A stretch of 6,064 nucleotides of DNA from Lachnospiraceae bacterium (lineage in GTDB: Bacteria > Bacillota > Clostridia > Lachnospirales > Lachnospiraceae), in contig JAIECC010000228.1 of the NCBI GenBank assembly GCA_029068665.1, forward strand, positions 1-6,064, in the 5' to 3' direction. The first letter of the stretch is position 1. Each line of letters opens with the position of its first letter. The translations under genes and the position numbers were made by a program. Under the pieces are notes generated by a model. The model was not told where the DNA came from. It ran no database searches and saw only the letters and a list, made by a program, of their open reading frames with translations. Positions 1-6,064 of this stretch are shown in pieces.

Positions 1-1899
1 CCCCTTCTGAATCCGTTCTGCCAAATCATTCAGATATACCCAGCGCTCCATCTTCTCTTCCAATTCCTGTTCCAACGCTTCCTTCTGGCTGGTATACTCA
101 GTCAGCTTCACGAAATCCGTAGCAGACCTGGTAATCTGTGCTTCCAGCTCAGTTATCTTCCCTTCCAGCTCTGCGATGTCATCATCAATGGTCTCGTATT
201 CCCGTTGTTCCTTATAGGTGAATTTAAGCTTCTTATCATGCTGTGTTCTTGCCGTTTTCGCAGAAGACGTTTTTTCCTCTGAAGCTCCATCTGCCTTCTC
301 ATTTCCGTTCCCTTTGGAAGGCTTCTGAGCCGCCTGAGAATCCTTCTCAGCCCCTTCATATCGTTCCTGATGCTTCCAGTAGTAATCCGTATAGCCGCCT
401 TCATACTGCTGCAGACCGTCCGGTTCAAAAGCAAAGATACGGGTTACGATTCGGTCCAGGAAATACCGGTCATGAGAAACCACAAGAATGATCCCTTCAA
501 AATGCTCCAAATAATCCTCCAGCACATTCAGGGTATCAATGTCCAGATCATTGGTAGGCTCGTCCAGAATCAATACATTGGGTGCACCCATAAGCACATG
601 AAGCAGATACAGCCGCCGAAGCTCTCCGCCGGATAATTTTCCTACCAGAGTATACTGCATATCCGGTGTAAATAAGAAACGCTCACACAGCTTGGAGGCA
701 GAGATCCGTCCATTGGCAGTAGGCAGATATTCTGCAATCTCCTTAACTGAATCAATGACACGAATATCCTTCGCAATGAATGCGGGCTCCTGACTTAAGT
801 ACCCGATGCGGATGGTTTCTCCCTGTTCGATAAATCCGGTATCCGGCAGAAGTTCTCCCGTAATCAGCTTCAGTAAGGTAGTTTTTCCGCAGCCATTGCT
901 TCCTACAATACCTACCCGGTCATTTCGAATAAAATGATAATTAAAATGAGAAAGGATTGGTTTATCCTCATAGGTCTTAGAAATATCATGAAGGGAAATG
1001 GTCTTTTTTCCCAGCCGGGATGCCATGGATTCCAGTTCTATCTTTTCCTGCTTTGAAACTCCCGCTGTATTCTTTAATTCTTCAAACCGCTGTAAGCGTG
1101 CCTTTTGCTTGGTAGAACGGGCTTTTGCACCACGCATCACCCATTTCAGTTCATTTCGAAGCAGATTTCGCCGCTTAGCATCTGTGGCAAGGGCCATTTC
1201 CTCCCGCTGGCATTTATAATCCAGATATCCAGCATAGTCCGTATCATAGGAATAGATATGTCCCTGCTCCAATTCCACTATCCGATTGGTAACATTGTCC
1301 AGAAAGTACCGGTCATGGGTTACCAGAAAAATGGCACCCGAAAAGGACTGCAGATATCCTTCCAGCCATTCAATCATCTGGCTGTCCAAATGATTGGTGG
1401 GTTCATCCAATAACAACACATCCGTAGGATATAATAAGGCTTTTGCCAGAGCAACCCGCTTTTTCTGCCCTCCGGACAGAGTATCCAGAAGCTGAGCAGT
1501 ATCCACAATACCCAGCTTCGCTAAAAGCCGCTTAGCATCTGTGGGATTGACCCATTCCGTATAAGACTCCTCTCCCGCTTCCGCAGTATCATTGGCTTCT
1601 TCCCGTACATCCGTGATATCCACTTTTGCCTGTGACAGAACATAGTCCAGGACGGTAGAATGTCCGGAACCGTCAAAATGCTGGGGCAGATAGGTCATAT
1701 GGATATGGTTGGAACGGACAATCCTGCCTTCATCCGGTGCCTCTAAGCCGGCAATCACCTTCAAAAGGGTGGATTTTCCTGTTCCATTCCGACCTACGAT
1801 ACCAATTTTATCATGAGCCTGTATGCCAAGGCTTGCATTTTGAAATATGGTCTTTTCTCCATAGACCTTTGAAATTCCTTCTACATTTAATATATTCAT
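1..1899 (-). CDS. ABC-F family ATPase, Uup/YfmR-like translation factor (3' end cut by window edge)
   Basis: The frame is open for 633 codons from the ATG at 1899 to the left edge, without a stop. Two ABC domains are visible. Domain 1 has Walker A GRNGTGKST (36-44), Q-loop Gln73, signature LSGGQ (141-145), Walker B with DEPTNHLD (165-172, Glu166) and H-switch His195. Domain 2 has Walker A GSNGCGKTT (333-341), Q-loop Gln370, LSGGE (422-426), DEPTNDLD (446-453, Glu447) and His476. Between them lies the basic ABC-F linker (about 230-290, with KWVMRGAKARSTKQKAR), which in this family reaches the P-site tRNA. There are no membrane segments, so it is a cytosolic ribosome-acting protein and not a transporter. 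A charged linker (about 515-555) precedes a coiled-coil C-terminal domain (about 558-633) with KEQRE and ERWVYLNDL motifs. That layout fits Uup/YfmR, which relieve stalled ribosomes, rather than the short antibiotic-resistance ABC-Fs. Both catalytic glutamates are intact. Family length suggests only a few residues are missing. It lies 41 bases after the permease gene. Confidence 0.93.
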   Translation of the reverse strand, partial: MNILNVEGISKVYGEKTIFQNASLGIQAHDKIGIVGRNGTGKSTLLKVIAGLEAPDEGRIVRSNHIHMTYLPQHFDGSGHSTVLDYVLSQAKVDITDVREEANDTAEAGEESYTEWVNPTDAKRLLAKLGIVDTAQLLDTLSGGQKKRVALAKALLYPTDVLLLDEPTNHLDSQMIEWLEGYLQSFSGAIFLVTHDRYFLDNVTNRIVELEQGHIYSYDTDYAGYLDYKCQREEMALATDAKRRNLLRNELKWVMRGAKARSTKQKARLQRFEELKNTAGVSKQEKIELESMASRLGKKTISLHDISKTYEDKPILSHFNYHFIRNDRVGIVGSNGCGKTTLLKLITGELLPDTGFIEQGETIRIGYLSQEPAFIAKDIRVIDSVKEIAEYLPTANGRISASKLCERFLFTPDMQYTLVGKLSGGELRRLYLLHVLMGAPNVLILDEPTNDLDIDTLNVLEDYLEHFEGIILVVSHDRYFLDRIVTRIFAFEPDGLQQYEGGYTDYYWKHQERYEGAEKDSQAAQKPSKGNGNEKADGASEEKTSSAKTARTQHDKKLKFTYKEQREYETIDDDIAELEGKITELEAQITRSATDFVKLTEYTSQKEALEQELEEKMERWVYLNDLAERIQKG

Positions 1900-1911
1900 A
1901 CCTGTTTACAA

Positions 1912-1917
1912 TCCCTT
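1912..1917 (-). promoter_or_regulatory. Weak, distant ribosome binding site of the ABC-F gene
   Basis: The minus strand reads AAGGGA here, 12 bases before the ATG at 1899. This is farther than the usual 5-9 bases, and no better purine-rich site lies closer. The start itself is well supported because the protein opens with MNILNVEGISKVYG, the normal ABC-F N-terminus. Initiation may therefore be modest or helped by coupling to the permease gene just upstream. Confidence 0.4.
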
Positions 1918-1940
1918 ATTATATTCTGCAATAACAACTC

Positions 1941-3323
1941 TTATAAAAAGATATACTTAAGGATAAACAATACGGCCAGAATATAAATCAGGACACTGAT
2001 TTTCTTCTTCTTAAACTCTCCGGTAATCAGATTAATTGCAGCATAGGAAATCACACCCATGGAGATTCCTTCTGAAATACTGTAAAAGAACGGCATAGCC
2101 GCAATACAGATAAAGCATGGAATTGCCTCACTGTAATCCTTAAAATCAATATTAACCACGTTACTCAACATATAGAAGCCTACAATAATCAACGCCGGTG
2201 CCGTTGCAAAGGACGGGATGGCAAGAAAGATTGGTGACAACAGCAGGGAAAGTCCGAATAATATAGCAGTCACCACAGAAGTCAGTCCTGTCCGTCCACC
2301 TTCCGTTACACCGGAAGCACTTTCCACAAAGGTGGTTGTAGTAGAGGTACCCAGTACAGCTCCTGCTGTAGTGGCTACTGCATCTGCCATAAGTGCTCCC
2401 TTGATTCTCGGAAGCTTTCCGTTTTCATCCAGCATATTTGCTTTGGTAGAAACACCAATCAGGGTGCCAAGGGTATCAAAGATATCCACAAACAGGAAGG
2501 AAAATACTACCACCAGGAAATTCAAAGAAATTACATTTCTAAAATCCAGCTTGCAGAAAATCGGTGCAAGGCTTGGAACTGCAAGACCATTACTGAAATC
2601 CGGGAACAACGTATAAAAGCCCACTTCCGGATTTGGAACATAAAGGCCTACAAGCTGGCAAAGCATACCCAGAATCCAGGTAATCAAAATTCCCCATAAT
2701 ATATTACCCTTTACATTCTTTACTACCAGAATGGCAGTAATGATAACGCCGATAATAGCCAGAAGCACGGTGATTCCCACATCATGAAAACCGGCTGCCG
2801 CACCATTAGCAAGATTGTATCCATCGATGGAAAAGAGTTCTACCAAAGTGGCACCACCAACCACAATATTCGCATTCTGAAGTCCGATAAAGGCAATGAA
2901 TAAACCAATACCCACACTAACAGCAGCCTTCAGATTCTTTGGTATGGCATTAAAAATCGCTTCCCGTATATTCGTTATGGAAAGAATGATAAACACGATA
3001 CCTTCCACAAATACAGCGGTTAAAGCGGTCTGCCAGGAATATCCCATTCCAAGCACTACCGTATAGGCAAAATAAGCATTCAATCCCATAGCAGGAGCAA
3101 GGGCAAAGGGATAGTTGGCAAACAATGCCATACAAAGGGTTCCCAGCATGGATGCAATAGCGGTAGCTGTAAATACGGCTCCCTGATCCATCCCCGCAGC
3201 CGCCAGAATACTTGGATTTACCGCCAGGATATAAGCCATAGTCATAAAGGTAGTGATTCCTGCCAGCACCTCTGTTTTTACATTTGTCTTGTTTTCATTG
3301 AGTTTGAATAGTTTTTCTAACAT
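1941..3323 (-). CDS. NCS2-family nucleobase permease, AzgA/PbuG type (hypoxanthine/guanine or adenine)
   Basis: A complete 460-residue polytopic membrane protein, the usual length for the AzgA/PbuG branch (COG2252) of purine permeases, which import purine bases by proton symport. Family marks seen are TTFMTMAYILAVNPSIL (24-40), APAMGLNAYFAYTV (76-89), FVDIFDTLGTLIGVSTKA (278-295, the TM8 region with Asp280 and Asp283) and TSTTTTFVESASGVTEGG (326-343, the TM10 region with Glu334). Acidic residues in these two segments bind the purine in characterised members. Most of the rest is hydrophobic, consistent with 12-14 membrane segments. The start is fixed by a strong AGGAGG five bases upstream. The gene sits 33 bases after the RACE gene and 41 before the ABC-F gene, all on one strand. 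The family and purine-base substrate class are clear, but which base is carried cannot be read from sequence; PbuG (guanine/hypoxanthine) is the nearest match I recall. The 33-base leader has no room for a purine riboswitch. Confidence 0.93.
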   Translation of the reverse strand: MLEKLFKLNENKTNVKTEVLAGITTFMTMAYILAVNPSILAAAGMDQGAVFTATAIASMLGTLCMALFANYPFALAPAMGLNAYFAYTVVLGMGYSWQTALTAVFVEGIVFIILSITNIREAIFNAIPKNLKAAVSVGIGLFIAFIGLQNANIVVGGATLVELFSIDGYNLANGAAAGFHDVGITVLLAIIGVIITAILVVKNVKGNILWGILITWILGMLCQLVGLYVPNPEVGFYTLFPDFSNGLAVPSLAPIFCKLDFRNVISLNFLVVVFSFLFVDIFDTLGTLIGVSTKANMLDENGKLPRIKGALMADAVATTAGAVLGTSTTTTFVESASGVTEGGRTGLTSVVTAILFGLSLLLSPIFLAIPSFATAPALIIVGFYMLSNVVNIDFKDYSEAIPCFICIAAMPFFYSISEGISMGVISYAAINLITGEFKKKKISVLIYILAVLFILKYIFL

Positions 3324-3328
3324 TTTGT

Positions 3329-3334
3329 CCTCCT
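3329..3334 (-). promoter_or_regulatory. Strong ribosome binding site of the purine permease gene
   Basis: The minus strand reads AGGAGG followed by ACAAA and the ATG at 3323, a near-perfect Shine-Dalgarno with a 5-base spacer. It fixes the permease start. It is the strongest translation signal in the window and suggests that the permease is translated independently of the upstream RACE gene, even if the two share an mRNA. Confidence 0.8.
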
Positions 3335-3356
3335 GTAATCTTCTTTGTTCCCCTTT

Positions 3357-4802
3357 TTATAGTTTCGGAAATTCAATATGGTGTAAAAAGAATTCCTGAA
3401 AATTTTTGTCTAAGGATAAGTCCATTACCTTACTTTCCTTCAATACCTTTGGCAGTTCTAACATATCATCCGGATGCATAAGCGTCCGAATGGCACCGGA
3501 AAGAGAGGTATTCCCAACTCGTTCCACCTTTCCACGGAATTCCTCCGGAAACATTCCCAGACAATAAGCAGAATCCAGGTCCAGATAGAAGCCAAAGCCT
3601 CCTGCCAGATAAACATGGGTAATATCCGTCAGAGGCAACCGCAGCTCATATGCCGCCAGTTCAATGCCGGTCAGAATTGCCGCCTTCGCCAACTGAATCT
3701 GACGTATCGTATCCTGGGTAATCAGGATTTCTCCACAGGAAATCCCTTTTTCAAAATATTCTCCCTGCAATAGTCCGGTAGAATCTGCCATTCCTTTTCG
3801 ATAAGCCCCGGCTAATTCGTCCAGCAGAGAAGTTCCATGGATGCTGCCCTTAGTAACGCTGTTTGCAAAGGCAGGACCGCAGGAGGTAGAGGTACATACC
3901 CCCTGTTCCTCATTTAGCAGCCACAGTTCACCATTGGTTCCCAGATCAATGAGCAAATCATAGTCCTTATGGGTTCCCAGATTCAGATACCGGACACCGG
4001 ATACAATATCTCCCCCTACAAAGGCTGATTTTCCCGGCAGAATCAAAATCTCCATATCCTGATAAAGCAGCCGTTCTCCGTCCAACCGCTCCGGTGTAAA
4101 GGGATAACCTGCCATACCGTTGACAGACAGCTTCAACAGAAAATGAATCATGGTGGTATTGCCGCTGAAGGCAAGCCGTTTGATTCGTTCTCTGGTATAC
4201 CCCTCTGCAATATAATGCTGCAGCATACGTTCAATATCCATCCGGATACAGTTATGCATGTTCTCTAAACCGGCCCGGTTATCTTCTTGGACAAACGCAT
4301 ACTGAATCCTGGATACCACATCTGCTCCGAATTCTGCCTGACGATTCAGACAGCCTGCCTGAGACAAAATCTTACCACTTTCCAAATCCACCAGAGCAGA
4401 GGCAATGGTGGTGGTTCCGATATCAAACGCTATTCCAAGGGGGGAATTCTTCTCTTTTTCCCGAATCTCCCCTTTCGGAACCTCCTCAGATTCAGAAGTA
4501 TTCTGAAGTTCCGATGAATTCTGAACCCCATCCGTCAACAAAATACTTTGTTCGCTCAGTTTCCCCTGCAAAGTAATATGAAGCTCATCTGAATTAACCG
4601 TATAGCGGCAGGCAAGACATTCCATACCTTCCTCCGCGATATATACCTGACAGCCCCGGCAGACACCGCCCCCTCTGCATACGGCTCCAGGAAGCTGAAT
4701 GCCATTCCGGGTGAGAACCTCATAAAGATTCTCACCCGAATTACATTGGATTACCCTTCGGTACACTCCGCTATGATATTGATCAATATAGATATTTGCC
4801 AT
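3357..4802 (-). CDS. RACE-type corrinoid protein activator: 2Fe-2S ferredoxin domain plus DUF4445 ASKHA ATPase
   Basis: Residue numbers count from the ATG at 4808; I prefer the ATG at 4802 (residue 3), giving 481 residues. The N-terminus is a 2Fe-2S ferredoxin domain with cysteines 44, 50 and 53 in a C-x5-C-x2-C loop (CRGGGVCRGC) and the fourth ligand at Cys67 (LACRY); Cys64 is an extra nearby cysteine. A Ser/Gln/Glu-rich linker (about 92-122) leads to an ASKHA fold: IAFDIGTTT phosphate loop (126-134), NRQAEFGADVVSRI (155-168), SGNTTMIH (215-222), VGGDIVSG (264-271), LIDLGTNGE (286-294), CGPAF (310-314) and LAGGFG near the end. Family members use ATP hydrolysis and the iron-sulfur centre to return oxidised Co(II) corrinoid proteins to active Co(I). 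The protein is cytosolic. It is shorter than RACE proteins of about 600 residues, mainly in the linker, but both ends look complete. No corrinoid protein or methyltransferase is encoded here, so the partner is unknown. Family assignment is firm; corrinoid activation is inferred. Confidence 0.9.
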   Translation of the reverse strand: MANIYIDQYHSGVYRRVIQCNSGENLYEVLTRNGIQLPGAVCRGGGVCRGCQVYIAEEGMECLACRYTVNSDELHITLQGKLSEQSILLTDGVQNSSELQNTSESEEVPKGEIREKEKNSPLGIAFDIGTTTIASALVDLESGKILSQAGCLNRQAEFGADVVSRIQYAFVQEDNRAGLENMHNCIRMDIERMLQHYIAEGYTRERIKRLAFSGNTTMIHFLLKLSVNGMAGYPFTPERLDGERLLYQDMEILILPGKSAFVGGDIVSGVRYLNLGTHKDYDLLIDLGTNGELWLLNEEQGVCTSTSCGPAFANSVTKGSIHGTSLLDELAGAYRKGMADSTGLLQGEYFEKGISCGEILITQDTIRQIQLAKAAILTGIELAAYELRLPLTDITHVYLAGGFGFYLDLDSAYCLGMFPEEFRGKVERVGNTSLSGAIRTLMHPDDMLELPKVLKESKVMDLSLDKNFQEFFLHHIEFPKL

Positions 4803-4811
4803 GTCCATTCA

Positions 4812-4817
4812 TCCTTT
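4812..4817 (-). promoter_or_regulatory. Ribosome binding site that favours the second ATG of the RACE gene
   Basis: The minus strand reads AAAGGA here. The spacer is only 3 bases to the ATG at 4808 but 9 bases to the in-frame ATG at 4802. The second start is better placed, so the protein probably begins MANIYIDQ and not MDMANIYIDQ. The site lies in the short gap just after the stop codon of the EAL gene, which allows translational coupling. Confidence 0.6.
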
Positions 4818-4824
4818 ATCCGTA

Positions 4825-6064
4825 TCAATCTCCTGCCACAATCACTTCATCCTCATTATTTTCCTCAAGGAAGGAAAGAAAATTATCCGAAGAAACCGGT
4901 CTTGAAAAATAATATCCCTGAATATAACTGATGCCCAGTTCCTCCATGGTTTCCAGTTGCTCCTTTGTCTCAATCCCTTCCGAAACAATCTGAAGCTCCA
5001 TTCCATGAATCATATGCATGGCGGCATCCATGACATACTTTGCTTTTCCATTATCAAAATAAGACACAATCATACTCCGGTCGAACTTCACGATATCCAC
5101 CGGCATATCCACAATGTAATTTAGATTGGAATGTCCGGTTCCAAAGTCATCCAGGGAAAACTTGACACCGTATTCAATCAACTTATTCATATTTTCTAAT
5201 AAGGTTTTTGTGGTTCCCACAGAGCCGGATTCCGTAATTTCCAGATTAATCATAGCAGGATTGATATGATACCATTCCATGATTTCAATAAAACTGTCTG
5301 CCAGATGCTCATAGGAGCACTGAACCACTGACAGATTGATTTCTATGTAGCGAATTCCCAATTCTTCCGGATGATTCTGGGATATGAACTGACATACCTT
5401 CTTAAACACAATCTCACCCAGCTTCAAGATCATACCATTCTTTTCAGCAATACCAATAAAGGTATCCGGTGGAACGATGGTTCCATCCTCTTCAACAATA
5501 CGAATCAATGCCTCTGCTGAGACAAACCGCTTTTCTTTAATGGAATAAATGGGCTGATAATAGACCTCAACCCAGTCATTTTGAATGGCATCTGCCAGCA
5601 GCTGTTCAACCAGACGCTCCTCATACATCCGGTTTGTCATATCCTTATCCAGAAGGATTCTTCCGCTTTCTGCAAAATCCATACTATTCTGCTTTACATA
5701 TTGCAGATATGGAAAAATATCTTCTGCCTGATGCACATCACTGACACTTGGAATCAGCATCCACTCCGGATGAATGATTACACTTTTATTCCTGCCCCAG
5801 CCCTCATCAAAACGGTCATCCAACTGGGCCTCCACCTTGGTTGCCTGTTCCTGATCTTGAAATACAAGCAGAATTTCTTCCTCGCTTCCCTTAAATGCAA
5901 TGGCATCCGGGATACCGGCGATATATTGGAGAATTTCCATTCGAATTGCTTGCTCTTCCTCCAGATTGCCGTGAATCAGAGAAGCCGGAAAGGTCATAAT
6001 CAAAAGAGCAAAATCCTCTCCTTTACTAAACTGCTGTTTCATATATTGAAGCAGGGCATTCTGG
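4825..6064 (-). CDS. Cyclic-di-GMP phosphodiesterase: degenerate GGDEF plus intact EAL domain (5' end beyond window)
   Basis: The first visible ATG is at 6042 (405 residues to the stop; numbers here count from it). The frame stays open to the right edge with QNALLQY before that Met, resembling the opening helix of a GGDEF domain (LTGLxNRxxL), so the true start is probably outside the window. Residues 1 to about 85 look like a GGDEF remnant: the signature position reads GSEEE (52-56), and the usual metal-binding Asp after the first strand is missing (FALLIMTFPASL), so diguanylate cyclase activity is unlikely. The EAL domain (about 143-395) keeps the catalytic set: EALIR (Glu177), EINLS (Asn236), LEITES (Glu268), DDFGTG (Asp298, Asp299), VKFD (Lys319), SEGIET (Glu355, Glu358) and QGYYFSRP (Gln375). 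It should therefore hydrolyse c-di-GMP to pGpG. No membrane segment is visible; a sensor domain may precede it. The stop lies about 22 bases before the RACE start. Confidence 0.92.
   Translation of the reverse strand, partial: QNALLQYMKQQFSKGEDFALLIMTFPASLIHGNLEEEQAIRMEILQYIAGIPDAIAFKGSEEEILLVFQDQEQATKVEAQLDDRFDEGWGRNKSVIIHPEWMLIPSVSDVHQAEDIFPYLQYVKQNSMDFAESGRILLDKDMTNRMYEERLVEQLLADAIQNDWVEVYYQPIYSIKEKRFVSAEALIRIVEEDGTIVPPDTFIGIAEKNGMILKLGEIVFKKVCQFISQNHPEELGIRYIEINLSVVQCSYEHLADSFIEIMEWYHINPAMINLEITESGSVGTTKTLLENMNKLIEYGVKFSLDDFGTGHSNLNYIVDMPVDIVKFDRSMIVSYFDNGKAKYVMDAAMHMIHGMELQIVSEGIETKEQLETMEELGISYIQGYYFSRPVSSDNFLSFLEENNEDEVIVAGD

Noticed and set aside
998..1413. Overlapping plus-strand open frames across the ABC-F gene
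   Set aside because: They lie opposite conserved ABC-F coding sequence, show no recognisable domain and are explained as antisense shadows.
1..1899. Reading the ABC-F gene as an antibiotic-resistance ABC-F protein or an ABC transporter ATPase
   Set aside because: There is no membrane partner or transmembrane segment, and the C-terminal coiled-coil domain with KEQRE and ERWVYLNDL motifs points to housekeeping Uup/YfmR proteins rather than to Vga, Lsa, Msr or OptrA.
1918..1923. Perfect TATAAT on the minus strand just before the ABC-F gene, a possible internal promoter
   Set aside because: The best spaced -35 candidate (TTATAA, 17 bases upstream) matches TTGACA at only three positions. The predicted transcript start would fall within or just after the AAGGGA ribosome site, leaving a leader of about 11 bases. 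AT-rich gaps give such hexamers by chance.
1900..1940. Possible terminator between the permease and ABC-F genes (TTATT and AATAA arms)
   Set aside because: The stem would be only five A/T pairs with no T-run after it in the direction of transcription, so it is not a credible intrinsic terminator.
2218..2616. 132-codon open frame on the plus strand inside the permease gene
   Set aside because: It is the antisense shadow of a clear membrane protein gene. Its Ser/Thr/Pro/Val-rich composition matches no family I recognise, and no ribosome binding site was apparent.

Overview
The window looks like chromosomal DNA of a low-to-moderate GC Firmicute, most likely a gut clostridium of the Lachnospiraceae type. 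I infer this from the protein families and their sequence style (a clostridial DUF4445/RACE protein, a PbuG-like purine permease, a YfmR/Uup-like ABC-F protein) and from strong AGGAGG-type ribosome binding sites. The genus cannot be fixed from the sequence alone.

All coding is on the minus strand, and about 98% of the window is covered by four tightly packed genes. In the direction of transcription (right to left) they are: (1) an EAL-domain cyclic-di-GMP phosphodiesterase with a degenerate GGDEF domain in front, open at the right edge (4825-6064); (2) an ASKHA-fold protein of the RACE/DUF4445 family with an N-terminal 2Fe-2S ferredoxin domain, a putative reductive activator of corrinoid proteins (3357-4802, or to 4808 with the alternative start); (3) an AzgA/PbuG-type NCS2 nucleobase permease (1941-3323); (4) an ABC-F ribosome-associated ATPase of the Uup/YfmR type, cut by the left edge, probably only a few residues before its stop (1-1899).

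The gaps are about 22, 33 and 41 bases and contain no hairpin terminator. The genes could therefore be read from one transcript, with the promoter to the right of the window. Functionally they do not form one known pathway. The set combines second-messenger breakdown, redox repair of a cobamide enzyme, purine uptake and rescue of translating ribosomes. No RNA gene, mobile element, CRISPR array or large repeat was seen, and no stretch over 300 bases lacks a gene. I see no clear undescribed system. The points most worth a second look are the RACE activator with no corrinoid partner in sight, its placement between a c-di-GMP phosphodiesterase and a purine permease, and the inactive-looking GGDEF domain on an intact EAL domain.
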